Assembly (NCBI RefSeq): GCF_012910885.1
Contig: NZ_WTVM01000026.1
Coordinates: forward strand, 1-37,264
Direction: 5' to 3'
DNA: 37,264 nt
Origin: Azoarcus taiwanensis
GTDB lineage: Bacteria; Pseudomonadota; Gammaproteobacteria; Burkholderiales; Rhodocyclaceae
Below are positions 1-8,651 of the stretch, one piece after another. A model generated the notes under the pieces. That model saw only the letters and a list, made by a program, of their open reading frames with translations. It searched no databases and was not told the origin of the DNA. Numbering within the stretch: position 1 is the stretch's first letter; the number at the start of each line of letters is the position of its first letter. The position numbers and the translations under genes were made by a program.

Positions 1-204
1 TTGGTCATGTCTGCGTGTGCGATTGCTCGGCCTGGGTCTGTTCTCGGTCGCCGTGGCGCGCCGCCAGCACAAGCGAGAACAGGCGCAATCATCTTCCCGT
101 CTCGGGTGTCGTCAGGCAACTGTGGAAAACACTGTCCACCGATCATCCTGGCAGGCGTATCCTCGATGGCCGAGCGACAGAACGGACCCAGCGGAAACCA
201 GCCG

Positions 205-1101
205 ATGAGCATGCGCTTCGACCTTTTTGACCTTCAGCTCTTCATCCATGTGACCGAAACGCACAGCCTCACCCGCGGTGCCGAGAAGTCATGCATCTCG
301 CTTGCGGCGGCTTCGGCCCGGATCAAGCAGATGGAGGAGTCCATCGGCACCAAGCTGCTGCTGCGTAGCGCCCAGGGTACCACCGAGACCGAGGCAGGCA
401 AGGCCCTCCTCTACCATGCCCGGCGCGTGATGCAGCAGGTCGAACACCTGCGTTGTGACATGCAGGATTACGCCAAGGGCGTGGTCGGCCATGTGCGCAT
501 CTTCGCCAACACCACTTCGATCACCGAGTATCTGCCCGAGGCCCTGGCGGGCTTTCTTGCCGCCCATCCCGGTGTCGGTGTCGATCTGCGGGAATGTCTC
601 AGTGAAGACATCGTGCGCGCAGTCGTTGCCGGTGAGGCGGACATCGGCATCGTCGCAGGCGATGTGCGAACCGACGATCTCGTCGTACGCTCCTATGGCC
701 GCAACCAGCTCGTTGCCGTGACCTCGAGCCGGCATCCGCTTGCCAGCCGCGAAGCGGTCGGTTTCGGCGAATTGCTGGTCGAGCATCATGTCAGCCTGCA
801 GGCGCACAGCGCGATTCATGCATTTCTGTCGAGAACGGCGGAGTCGATTGGCGGGCAGTATCGCCCGCGCGTGCAGGTGGGCAGCTTCGAGGCCATGTGC
901 AGGATGATTGAGGCAGGGGTCGGCGTCGGCGTGCTGCCGTTGTCGTCCGCGCGGCGTCACGCACGCTCGATGGATATTCGCGTCATTCCGCTGTCCGAGC
1001 CCTGGGCCGAGCGCAGGCTCGAGCTGGTCGCGCGAAACCCCCAAGCCTTGCCGGTTTTCGCGCGCGAACTGTTCGAGCATCTTGCGGCCAGTCGACGTTG
1101 A
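205..1101 (+). CDS. LysR-family transcriptional regulator
   Basis: The product (298 aa) has the LysR layout: an N-terminal winged helix-turn-helix (about residues 1-65, with the family pattern FIHVTETHSLTRGAEK) and a type 2 periplasmic-binding-protein-like effector domain (about 90-295). The reading frame is open from the window edge, but the ATG at 205 places the helix-turn-helix at the usual distance from the N-terminus; a second ATG at 211 is also possible. The effector cannot be deduced from sequence. The usual divergent target gene is not visible: the next gene downstream is convergent, and the upstream neighbour lies outside the window. The family acts as a DNA-binding regulator in the cytoplasm. 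Family assignment is secure and the start is fairly secure. Confidence 0.9.
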   Translation: MSMRFDLFDLQLFIHVTETHSLTRGAEKSCISLAAASARIKQMEESIGTKLLLRSAQGTTETEAGKALLYHARRVMQQVEHLRCDMQDYAKGVVGHVRIFANTTSITEYLPEALAGFLAAHPGVGVDLRECLSEDIVRAVVAGEADIGIVAGDVRTDDLVVRSYGRNQLVAVTSSRHPLASREAVGFGELLVEHHVSLQAHSAIHAFLSRTAESIGGQYRPRVQVGSFEAMCRMIEAGVGVGVLPLSSARRHARSMDIRVIPLSEPWAERRLELVARNPQALPVFARELFEHLAASRR

Positions 1102-1116
1102 ACCTGTACCGTGGCC

Positions 1117-2421
1117 TCAGTCGCAGGAGTCGGCTGCCGCGACGGGTTCATGAACCTGGTTGCGTCCTCCCTTCTTGGCCGCATAGCAGGCGAGGTCGGC
1201 GGCGACCAGGATGTCCGCGGCGCTCTTGTCCTCTCCCAGGATACGCACCAGGCCGATGCTCGCACCAATGGTGAAGGCCGTGCCCTCCCAGTCGAATTTG
1301 AGGGTGGAGACCGCTTCACGGAGATTCTCGGCGATCTTGCGCGCTTCCTCCTGGCCGCAGCCGCGGAGAATCAACACGAACTCGTCGCCACCGATACGGT
1401 AGAGGTGATCGCTGGCGCGCACGTGCTTGCGGATCAGTTCACCCACCTGACGCAGCAATTCATCCCCGGCGGCATGGCCAGCGGTGTCGTTCACGATCTT
1501 GAAGCGATCCAGGTCGATGAAGCACAGCGCATCGCGGTCGCCCGCCCGGCGCGAGAGGATCACGGCGTCGTCCAGGGCCTGTTCGAAGGCCCGCCGGTTC
1601 GGCAGTCCGGTGAGCGGGTCATGCAGCGCGAGATGCGCGAGCTGTGCCGTAGCCTCGTCGACTCGAGCCTGCAGTGTCGCCTGTGATTCCGAAATCGACC
1701 TGGCCATCTGGTTGAAACCCTGCTGCAGCGTGCGCAGCTCGCGGATGTCGGAGGCTTCCTCGACGACGATATCGAGCCGTCCCGCTCTGAGCGCGTCCAC
1801 CGCCCCCGCGAGGCGCGCGATGACGTCACTGAAACGACCGGCGAGAGACGTCGCGAGCCAGGCGGTTACCATCAGGGCGAGCGCCGTTACCAGGAGCGTG
1901 CGGAACCACATGTCCTGCTTGCTTCGCTCAAGGCTCCGGGTGTCGAGTTCGATCACCGTCCATCCGATCCGGCTTGTGTCGTCCAGTGCGGCGACGTCGC
2001 GCATCAGATCGTCGATGGCCAGGGGCAGGGCCATGACGGGCGCGGCGAGCACCATCCGTTCGCCCTCCTTGCCCAGAATGACCGGACTATTCACCTCCGA
2101 CAGTGTCGCCTGAGGCGTCGAACTCAGTCGGCCGCTCTGGACTAGGGGTCTGACCTCGGCATCGAAAAAGGCGATCGCGACGACATCGCGCTGCTCGAGC
2201 ACGCCGAATGCCAGCGCGTCCAGTGCTGGACGGTTGCCCGAGATGAGTCCGTATTCCGCCGCCGGAGCGAGAAAGCTCACGATGCCCAGACCTCGTTCCT
2301 CGAACTCGGTGTCCAGTGCGCGCAGCCCAAACGCGATAAAGACCATCGAGATCACGGTGGCGAGCAGAGCCGCAGGCAGTATCACCGCGCTCAGCAGTAG
2401 CGGCTTGAGGGATGTCTTCAT
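1117..2421 (-). CDS. Membrane diguanylate cyclase (periplasmic sensor-HAMP-GGDEF)
   Basis: The predicted protein (434 aa) makes c-di-GMP from two GTP. It has a first membrane segment (about 9-32), a periplasmic region of about 140 residues containing a pattern like the CHASE8 sensor of YfiN-type cyclases (LAPAAEYGLISGNR), a second membrane segment (about 175-195), a HAMP linker and a C-terminal GGDEF domain. The catalytic GGDEF is intact (344-348) and is preceded by an RASD inhibitory site (335-338) at the canonical five-residue spacing, so product feedback is expected. The ATG at 2421 overlaps the stop of the binding-protein gene by one base (TGATG) and follows an AGGAGGAG ribosome site; a GTG at 2424 is the alternative. 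It is the last gene of a three-gene operon with a TonB receptor, suggesting that it reads a periplasmic ligand. Confidence 0.93.
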   Translation of the reverse strand: MKTSLKPLLLSAVILPAALLATVISMVFIAFGLRALDTEFEERGLGIVSFLAPAAEYGLISGNRPALDALAFGVLEQRDVVAIAFFDAEVRPLVQSGRLSSTPQATLSEVNSPVILGKEGERMVLAAPVMALPLAIDDLMRDVAALDDTSRIGWTVIELDTRSLERSKQDMWFRTLLVTALALMVTAWLATSLAGRFSDVIARLAGAVDALRAGRLDIVVEEASDIRELRTLQQGFNQMARSISESQATLQARVDEATAQLAHLALHDPLTGLPNRRAFEQALDDAVILSRRAGDRDALCFIDLDRFKIVNDTAGHAAGDELLRQVGELIRKHVRASDHLYRIGGDEFVLILRGCGQEEARKIAENLREAVSTLKFDWEGTAFTIGASIGLVRILGEDKSAADILVAADLACYAAKKGGRNQVHEPVAAADSCD

Positions 2422-3347
2422 CACGGCTCCTCCTGCACCTCAAGCGCGCGCAGGCGCGCGAGGAGCGTGCTCGTTGACGGCACTGCCACGTTCAGGGCTC
2501 GTGCGACCTGTGCATTTACCGCCAGATCGAAGTGTTTCGGCCACTGCGAGTCGGCGGGTGGTGTTCCGCGTTCCTGCGCGGTCACCAACCACGCGAGGGC
2601 ATCGCGCGCGCTGTCCGCTGGTGTGCTGAACACTGCGGCGAGTGCGCCCGCTTCGACGTAGGCTCGCGAATACGCGAAAACCGGGCGGCGATGGCGGTAA
2701 CTCGACAGCAGAATCGCCCGCGCTGCCATTGGCGTGGCAATCAGGGGGTCGGGCAGCGCCAGAAAGGCTTCGGCTTCGCCCAACACCCGCTCAATCGCGC
2801 GGTTGAGTTCGCCGCCGGTGCTGATGGTGGCGCTTACCAGCCTGACCCCGACATCTGTTGCCTCAAGCCGAAGGCGGTCGATCCGGTCAGCGTTTTGTGG
2901 GCCGGAAAGCACGCCCAGACTTCGACACTCGGGCATCAGCTTGCGGAGCAAGGCAAGCTGTCGGGACAGGGGCTGATCGAGCACGATCGCCGAAATATCG
3001 CGGTTCGGATATTTCTTGACCAGCCCTTGGTATTGATTCAGCGATACCAGTGTCACCAGTAGCGGAGCCTCACCCGGCAAGTCAAGCACTGCCTCGGCTG
3101 CCGCGAGGCCCCCGGCCAGCACCCAGTCGGCGAGCTGCAGCGCCTGCTCGTCGATCTGCCCTGAGGCCGTACCGGCATCGGTCAGTTCGATCCCGGTCGC
3201 TTCCGCGCCCGATCCGAGCGCTTCGAGGAATTCGGCGTAGGCGCCGTCGCGAGACGTGAGCAACAGCGCGATCTCCTGCCCGGCGGCGGGCAGGGGCAGC
3301 ATCAGGACGACGAGCAGGGTGAGAAGTCGTCGAATGCGTTGGGGCAT
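2421..3347 (-). CDS. Periplasmic ABC-type substrate-binding protein, signalling type
   Basis: The product (308 aa) has a signal peptide (about 1-23, ending PLPAAG) followed by two Rossmann-like lobes typical of the ABC_sub_bind family (PF04392-like), with recognisable stretches such as LRKLMPECRSLGVLSGPQ and YRHRRPVFAYSRAYVEAGAL. No ABC permease or ATPase gene is adjacent. Instead the gene lies between a TonB-dependent receptor (22-base gap upstream) and a diguanylate cyclase (stop/start overlap downstream). The inference is that it presents a ligand to the cyclase's periplasmic sensor rather than feeding a transporter. The ligand is unknown. Confidence 0.82.
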   Translation of the reverse strand: MPQRIRRLLTLLVVLMLPLPAAGQEIALLLTSRDGAYAEFLEALGSGAEATGIELTDAGTASGQIDEQALQLADWVLAGGLAAAEAVLDLPGEAPLLVTLVSLNQYQGLVKKYPNRDISAIVLDQPLSRQLALLRKLMPECRSLGVLSGPQNADRIDRLRLEATDVGVRLVSATISTGGELNRAIERVLGEAEAFLALPDPLIATPMAARAILLSSYRHRRPVFAYSRAYVEAGALAAVFSTPADSARDALAWLVTAQERGTPPADSQWPKHFDLAVNAQVARALNVAVPSTSTLLARLRALEVQEEP

Positions 3348-3369
3348 CGAGCGCGGTCCGGGGCGGGTT

Positions 3370-5466
3370 TCAGAAGTCCAGACGTAGGGTAACCCAATGC
3401 CGACGGTCTACGACGCGTTGTTCGCGTTGCTCGAAGTGAGCACCCTTGAGGGATTGCGCGGTATACGCGATCTCGCCACGCTGGCTTCCGACGCGAAGCG
3501 GGTGCGCGACTCGCAGATCGAAACGTTCGTAACCCGGCGCGAAAGTGCCCCGGGTCCATTTGATGTCTCCGACTCGATACCAGGCGACGGACAGGTCGGC
3601 CCCGGCGGGCAGGGCCTGGGTGAGGAGCACGGAAGTCGAACGGCGCGGTGCGGAACGTTCCGCCAGTTCACGATAACGCTCGTAACCCGATTGATAATTA
3701 CCGGCAGGATCCAACTGGAGGGATCGGCCTCGCGCGGTGTCCCTGACGGAAACCCTTATGTTGGCGTGCGCTATCGACAGACGCGTGCCGTCGAGCGGTT
3801 GCCACTTCCACTGGAGTTCGTAACCTCGCGTATGCAGATTCTGGATCGGCTCAACCGTGTAGGGTGTGTCATTTGCTGCGGGAAACGGGAGAAAACCGAA
3901 GGTTTCCGAGGACTTGATGAGATCCTGCAGCCGGTTGCGCAGACGCTCGGAGAACACACGTACATCCAGGCTTGTGCGGGCCTCCGGCCAGTGCCCGAGG
4001 TAACCGAGCTCCCAGCTATCAAGCCGCTCGGCCGGCAGGTCACGGTTGCCGACCGAGTATGCGAGCTTGGGCGTTATCAGCGAACGCCCGCGATACTCGA
4101 GGATACTGGGCGTCCTCCATGCGCGCGAATAGCCGAGGCGGACGGTGTGTTCCGGAAGAATGTGGAAAGCCGCGCTGGCGCGCGGCGCAAAATGTCTGCC
4201 GGCAAGCGAATCGTGTTCGACCGAGGCCCCGGCATTGCCTGTAAGCCAGTTCGTTGGTCGCCATTCGGTGTTGAGGAACAGACGGCTCACACTCCGGTGA
4301 GCGGGGCTGCGGTCGCGTAGCGTAGTGTCGGAGTAAAGCGTGTCGCGACGCCAGCTTGCGCCCGATGAGGTCCGAAATTGGCTTCCGAGCAAAGCGGTAT
4401 GCGTCAGCTCGATCTCGTGCCGGGTTCCCCGATCGCCATTCGTGTCGATGGGCGAGTAGGGCTTGCCGATAAGCGCCTCAAGGGCGGGAGGGATTGCCGG
4501 CGCGTCGAAGCGCGCGTTGGCGCGGTCGTCGCTGTAGGTGTAGCGCAGCGAAAGGTCACTGCTATCGCTGCGCGCCTGTAACCAGCGTAGCTGCAGCCAG
4601 GTCGAGGATTCCTCGAGGTTCCGGAGCGGATCGAGGCCTTCGGGCACGCCAGTTCCCGGATCTCGACGGCCGGTGAGGCGCAGGCTCTCCACCCGACCAA
4701 GGCCCATCTCCAGCGTATTGCTGAAATCGAGCTGGTGCTGCAGGCGCAGGTCGAGCAGTTTTGAACGATTGCGGTCCTTCCAGTTGGAGAAGCGGTTTCC
4801 GTCGGCGCGCTCTTCGAGTCCATCGTCACGCTGCTGTTGAAAGGTAATCCGGACTCGTGTCTCTTCACTCAGCGAAACGGCGCCGCGCAGGGTGTCGTCG
4901 CGGACCCCCTGGTTGCCACGGGACACGGACAGCGAAGCGCCATGTGCAAGCGCGGGGTCGATGGTCACGATGTTGATCACGCCCAGAAACGCATTAGTGC
5001 CGTAGGAGGTCGTGTTTGAACCGCGCACCACCTCGATGCGGTCAATGTCCTCGAGCGCGACCGGAATCAGCGACCAATTGACCCCGCTGCGGAAAAGGGG
5101 CGAGTGCAGCGAGCGGCCATCCACCAGAACCTGAGCGCGCGGTGAGTGATCGTTGTCGGCGACGCCATGATAGTTGACCCTCGCCGAGGCATCGCTGGCC
5201 GCATGAGTCTGAAAGCCCGGCACCAGCCGGAATACGTCGCTCAAGCTTCGTGCGCCGGAGGCGCGAATCATCGCCCGGTCGATGACGGTGACGGATGCTG
5301 GCGCATCTGCTTGTCGCTGAGGCAGCCGGCTGATGGATGCGACCGTGGGCAGCTCGCTGAAGAAGAGGTCGGTGTCCGCAAACGCGAAACCCGAACCGCC
5401 TGACAGACAGGCTGACAGTGCGAGTAGGCTTAGAGAACCCGTCTGGCGCGACGACTTGGCGTGCAT
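3370..5466 (-). CDS. TonB-dependent outer-membrane receptor
   Basis: The product (698 aa) has a signal peptide (about 1-30, AFA-D junction), a plug domain (about 45-160: PASVTVIDRAMIRASGAR, SLSDVFRLVPG, IDRIEVVRGSNT) and a long C-terminal beta-barrel ending in LRLDF with a terminal phenylalanine, the usual outer-membrane sorting signal. The open frame extends 52 codons upstream, but the ATG at 5466 is the start that gives a normal signal peptide. It is the first gene of an operon with a binding protein and a diguanylate cyclase. Receptors of this class import or sense siderophores, cobalamin or other large ligands using TonB energy. I saw no obvious cobalamin riboswitch in the leader, and the substrate is not predictable. 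The divergent promoter region toward the flavin dehydrogenase is 5467-5677. Confidence 0.9.
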   Translation of the reverse strand: MHAKSSRQTGSLSLLALSACLSGGSGFAFADTDLFFSELPTVASISRLPQRQADAPASVTVIDRAMIRASGARSLSDVFRLVPGFQTHAASDASARVNYHGVADNDHSPRAQVLVDGRSLHSPLFRSGVNWSLIPVALEDIDRIEVVRGSNTTSYGTNAFLGVINIVTIDPALAHGASLSVSRGNQGVRDDTLRGAVSLSEETRVRITFQQQRDDGLEERADGNRFSNWKDRNRSKLLDLRLQHQLDFSNTLEMGLGRVESLRLTGRRDPGTGVPEGLDPLRNLEESSTWLQLRWLQARSDSSDLSLRYTYSDDRANARFDAPAIPPALEALIGKPYSPIDTNGDRGTRHEIELTHTALLGSQFRTSSGASWRRDTLYSDTTLRDRSPAHRSVSRLFLNTEWRPTNWLTGNAGASVEHDSLAGRHFAPRASAAFHILPEHTVRLGYSRAWRTPSILEYRGRSLITPKLAYSVGNRDLPAERLDSWELGYLGHWPEARTSLDVRVFSERLRNRLQDLIKSSETFGFLPFPAANDTPYTVEPIQNLHTRGYELQWKWQPLDGTRLSIAHANIRVSVRDTARGRSLQLDPAGNYQSGYERYRELAERSAPRRSTSVLLTQALPAGADLSVAWYRVGDIKWTRGTFAPGYERFDLRVAHPLRVGSQRGEIAYTAQSLKGAHFEQREQRVVDRRHWVTLRLDF

Positions 5467-5677
5467 GCGTGGACTTTGCTGGGCTGGTGTTGGGGTCGAG
5501 CGGCAGTTTGGACGGGAATTCAGGTGTTTGCAATCGGCACGAGTGTTGATCCGCCTGCCCGGGGAGCTCGGTCGCGCCGCTGCGAAGGCTTTTGTTGAAG
5601 CAAATCGCGGCATTCGACACATCCTGATCAGTGTGACAAGCTCCTACCCTAAAAAGGATACGACGAAGGAGGCAGAG

Positions 5678-7054
5678 ATGAACGATGTAGTGCGTGCCCT
5701 GACTGACGCGCTCGGCGAGGGCTCGGTGCTGACCGGCGAGGCGGTGGCGCAGCGCGCGACCAGCTATTGGGATGCGGCGCCGACGCGGGCGCTTGCCATC
5801 GTGAGGCCGCGCGACACCGCCGAACTGGCCGAGGCGATGGCGATCTGCCACCGATTCGATCAGCCGGTATGCACCCAGGGTGGCAAGACCGGCTGCGCCG
5901 CCGGTGCGGCGTCGACCGAGCGCGAGGTGATCATCTCGCTGGAGCGCATGAACCGCATCGAGGCCATCGACACCATTGGTGCGACTGCGACAGTGCAGGC
6001 TGGCGTCACGCTGCAGGCCCTGCAGGAGGCGGCGCGCGAGCACGAGCTGCTGTTCGCGCTCGACCTCGGCGCGCGAGGCAGTTGCACCATCGGTGGCAAC
6101 GTTGCGACCAATGCCGGCGGCATCAATGTCTTGCGCTACGGCATGATGCGCAACCTGGTGCTCGGCCTGGAGGCGGTGCTGGCAGACGGGACGGTGCTGT
6201 CGAGCATGAACGAGATGCTCAAGAACAACGCCGGCTACGATCTCAAGCAGCTCATGATCGGTACCGAAGGCACCCTGGGCATCGTCACCCGCGTGGTGGT
6301 GCGTCTGGCACCCTTGCCGACGAGCTGCAACGCGGCGATGGTGGCCTGCGCGGACTTCGACAGGGTCACCACTCTGCTCCAGCGGGCGCAGCGCGACCTC
6401 GGCGGCACGCTGAGTGCCTTCGAGGTGATGTGGAACAACTACTACACAGCCGCCACCGAGCCCGGCGGGCACAGGCCGCCGATGCCGCGGGAGCACCCGT
6501 TCTACGTGCTGCTCCAGGCCGAGGGTGGCGACCCGGGGGCCGACGCGACCCGCTTCGAACGCCTGCTCGAACAGACGCTGGACAGCGGGCTCATCGAGGA
6601 CGCGGTGATCCCGCAGTCCGAGACCGAACGGCGGGCGCTGTGGGAGGTACGCGAGAATTTCGAGGCCATGCTCGCCGGGCGCAAGACCTTTCTCTACGAC
6701 GTCAGCCTGCCGATACGCTGCATGGCCGATTACGCCGACGAGGTGGCGCAGCGCATCCATGCGCGCTGGCCGCAGGGCCGCGCGATCATGTTCGGCCACA
6801 TCGCCGACGGCAACCTGCACCTTTTCGTCCAGCCGGAAAGCCCGGACGCGGATCATGACGCAAGCGACGAGGCGGTCTATGGTCCGCTGAAGGCGATTGG
6901 CGGATCGGTGTCGGCCGAACATGGTATCGGGGTCGAGAAGCGCGGCTGGCTGGGTTGGAGCCGCAACGAGACAGAACTCGCCTTGATGCGCACACTGAAG
7001 CACGCGCTCGACCCCCGGAATCTGCTCAACCCGGGTCGGGTCATCGAACTCTGA
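5678..7054 (+). CDS. FAD-binding 2-hydroxyacid dehydrogenase (GlcD/D-2-hydroxyglutarate dehydrogenase family)
   Basis: The product (458 aa) has an N-terminal FAD-binding type 4 domain (about 38-215; GGNVATNAGG and GTEGTLGIVT are the nucleotide-contacting stretches) and a FAD-oxidase C-terminal domain (about 220-457) with the family signatures GHIADGNLHL (373-382) and SAEHGIG (412-418). This fits flavoenzymes oxidising D-lactate, glycolate or D-2-hydroxyglutarate with electrons passed to a quinone, cytochrome or ETF; the exact substrate is open. There is no C-terminal iron-sulfur extension. The frame is open further upstream, but the ATG at 5678 has an excellent AAGGAGG site at 5666-5672. A MOSC gene begins 19 bases downstream, so co-transcription is likely. 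Confidence 0.9.
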   Translation: MNDVVRALTDALGEGSVLTGEAVAQRATSYWDAAPTRALAIVRPRDTAELAEAMAICHRFDQPVCTQGGKTGCAAGAASTEREVIISLERMNRIEAIDTIGATATVQAGVTLQALQEAAREHELLFALDLGARGSCTIGGNVATNAGGINVLRYGMMRNLVLGLEAVLADGTVLSSMNEMLKNNAGYDLKQLMIGTEGTLGIVTRVVVRLAPLPTSCNAAMVACADFDRVTTLLQRAQRDLGGTLSAFEVMWNNYYTAATEPGGHRPPMPREHPFYVLLQAEGGDPGADATRFERLLEQTLDSGLIEDAVIPQSETERRALWEVRENFEAMLAGRKTFLYDVSLPIRCMADYADEVAQRIHARWPQGRAIMFGHIADGNLHLFVQPESPDADHDASDEAVYGPLKAIGGSVSAEHGIGVEKRGWLGWSRNETELALMRTLKHALDPRNLLNPGRVIEL

Positions 7055-7073
7055 GCCAGCCGAGCCCGGTCCG

Positions 7074-7874
7074 ATGTCGCTCACTCTGTCCGCGATTGCG
7101 CGCTATCCGATCAAGGGGCTGTCGGCGGAAGTGCTGTCACGCGCCGACCTTGGGTTCGGCTGTGGCGTGCCCGACGATCGGCGCTGGGCAATGGCTCATG
7201 GTGCCGCTGGAATCGACCCGGATGCGCCGCGCTGGCTGCCAAAACGGGCGTTTCTGGCGCTGGACAGTCTGCCCTCGCTGGCGTCCCTGTCGCTGCGGCG
7301 CGCTGGCGAGGGCGAGGTGTTCGAGTTCGTGCGCGAGGGGCGCGTGCTGCTCCGTGCCGATCTTGGATCCGGCGAAGGGCGCAAGGCGGTCGAGGCCTTG
7401 ATTGCGGATCAGGCCGGTGGCGCCGCGCGCGGCCGGGTGAGCCTGGTCGAAGGCCGCGGATTCGCCTTTTGCGACGCCGAGCCGCCCCTGGTCTCGATTG
7501 CCTGCCTCGCATCGCTGCACGATGTATCCGAAGCGGTCGGCCGGCCGGTGGAGGTCGAACGCTTTCGCGCCAACCTTCTGGTCGCCGGTGGCCTGCCGTG
7601 GCAGGAACTGGATTGGGTTGGTCAGGAGATTCATGTGGGCGAAGCGCGACTGCGCGTGCTCGAGCCGATCCTGCGCTGTGCTGCGACCCGTGCCAATCCG
7701 CGCTCCGGCGAGGCGGATCTTGATGTATTGCGGCCGCTCATCCGGCTGACCGGCGATGCGGTCTTCGGCGTCTATGCCGAGGTGGTCGCGGGCGGGTCGA
7801 TCGCCCCGGGCGATCCGGTCCTCGCCCCGCCGGGCGGGCGACTGCCGGCGCGACACGGGCTCGGGCTGACATGA
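7074..7874 (+). CDS. MOSC domain protein (molybdenum cofactor sulfurase-like)
   Basis: The product (266 aa) has a MOSC N-terminal beta-barrel domain (about 1-115, ISAIARYPIKGLS-type opening, here LSAIARYPIKGLS) and a MOSC domain (about 130-255). It keeps the family cysteine in RCAATRANP (C202), followed by the common DVLRPL stretch. Relatives such as YcbX and mARC proteins bind molybdenum cofactor and reduce N-hydroxylated compounds or handle sulfur transfer. There is no C-terminal ferredoxin domain, so an external electron donor would be needed. The stop codon overlaps the start of a tiny ORF (ATGA at 7871). The specific reaction cannot be stated. Confidence 0.88.
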   Translation: MSLTLSAIARYPIKGLSAEVLSRADLGFGCGVPDDRRWAMAHGAAGIDPDAPRWLPKRAFLALDSLPSLASLSLRRAGEGEVFEFVREGRVLLRADLGSGEGRKAVEALIADQAGGAARGRVSLVEGRGFAFCDAEPPLVSIACLASLHDVSEAVGRPVEVERFRANLLVAGGLPWQELDWVGQEIHVGEARLRVLEPILRCAATRANPRSGEADLDVLRPLIRLTGDAVFGVYAEVVAGGSIAPGDPVLAPPGGRLPARHGLGLT

Positions 7875-7966
7875 ACCCCGGGACCTCCCCGCTGGACGCT
7901 GTGGCGGACTTCAATCTGCGAGAGGCTTCGGGCGAGGCCCTGCTGCTCGGCGCCCCGGGAGACTGA
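7871..7966 (+). CDS. Tiny 31-codon ORF of unknown function
   Basis: This open frame encodes MNPGTSPLDAVADFNLREAS followed by 11 more residues. Its ATG overlaps the MOSC stop (ATGA), and its TGA lies two bases before the ATG of the SRAP gene, so the three frames are positioned as if translationally coupled. There is no membrane segment or recognisable domain. It could be a genuine small protein, the remnant of a larger lost gene, or simply a coupling leader for the next gene. The supporting evidence is position only. Confidence 0.3.
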   Translation: MNPGTSPLDAVADFNLREASGEALLLGAPGD

Positions 7967-7968
7967 GG

Positions 7969-8649
7969 ATGTGTGGCCGCTATGCGCTCTACGGGCCGGT
8001 TTCGCGTCTGCGCGAGCAGTTCGACGCCGATCTGGAGGGCTTCGACTTCACGCCGCGCTACAACGCCGCGCCTTCGCAATGGCTGCCGGTACTGCGCCAG
8101 CGTCCGGACGGCCAGCGGGTGATCCATCTGTTGCGCTGGGGGCTGGTGCCGGCCTGGAGCCGGGACGAAACCATCGGTGCGCGCCTGGTCAATGCGCGCG
8201 GGGAGACTCTGGCGGACAAGCCGGCCTTCCGCAACGCCTATCGCAGCCGCCGCTGCATCGTTCCGATCAACGGCTTCTACGAGTGGAAGCCGGTGGCCGG
8301 CGGCAAGCAGCCATACTATGTGCATGCGGCCGGCGACACGCTGCTCGCGCTGGCCGGTCTGTGGGAGCGCTGGCGACGCCCGGGAAACGATGAAACCATC
8401 GACAGCTTCACTATCGTGACGACTGCGGCGAACGCGACGCTCGCCTCCCTGCACGAGCGCATGCCGGTGGTGATCGAACCGGGCGACTATGGCGCCTGGC
8501 TCGATGGCGCCACACCGCCCGCGCGCCTGGCTCCCTTGCTGGTGCCGGCCGCGGACCAGACGTTTGCCATGCATGAGGTGTCGCGTGCGGTGGGCAATGT
8601 ACGCAACGACACGCCCGCATTGATCGAGCGTGTGCCTGCCGATTCCTGA
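7969..8649 (+). CDS. yedK: SRAP-family abasic-site processing protein (YedK/HMCES)
   Basis: The product (226 aa) is a full-length SRAP (formerly DUF159) protein. Family members form a thiazolidine crosslink through Cys2 with abasic sites in single-stranded DNA, protecting them during replication. All hallmark residues are visible: Cys2 (MCGRY, exposed after removal of Met1), N75 in NARGET, E105 in GFYEW and H162 in LHERMPV. The start is fixed by the requirement for Cys2. It follows the tiny ORF by two bases and converges on nfeD, with only two bases between the stop codons. Confidence 0.95.
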   Translation: MCGRYALYGPVSRLREQFDADLEGFDFTPRYNAAPSQWLPVLRQRPDGQRVIHLLRWGLVPAWSRDETIGARLVNARGETLADKPAFRNAYRSRRCIVPINGFYEWKPVAGGKQPYYVHAAGDTLLALAGLWERWRRPGNDETIDSFTIVTTAANATLASLHERMPVVIEPGDYGAWLDGATPPARLAPLLVPAADQTFAMHEVSRAVGNVRNDTPALIERVPADS

Positions 8650-8651
8650 GT

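Noticed and set aside
1-208. Open frame to a TGA at 206-208 that could be the tail of an upstream membrane protein
   Set aside because: Only about 68 codons with one hydrophobic stretch and no recognisable family; it overlaps the LysR start, and the beginning lies outside the window.
5467-5677. Possible cobalamin or other riboswitch in the leader of the TonB receptor
   Set aside because: I could not find the conserved B12-box or other riboswitch cores on either strand.
5042-7084. 680-codon open frame antisense to the TonB receptor start and the flavin dehydrogenase
   Set aside because: It covers two well-supported genes in opposite directions, has no domain pattern and is a typical GC-rich shadow frame.
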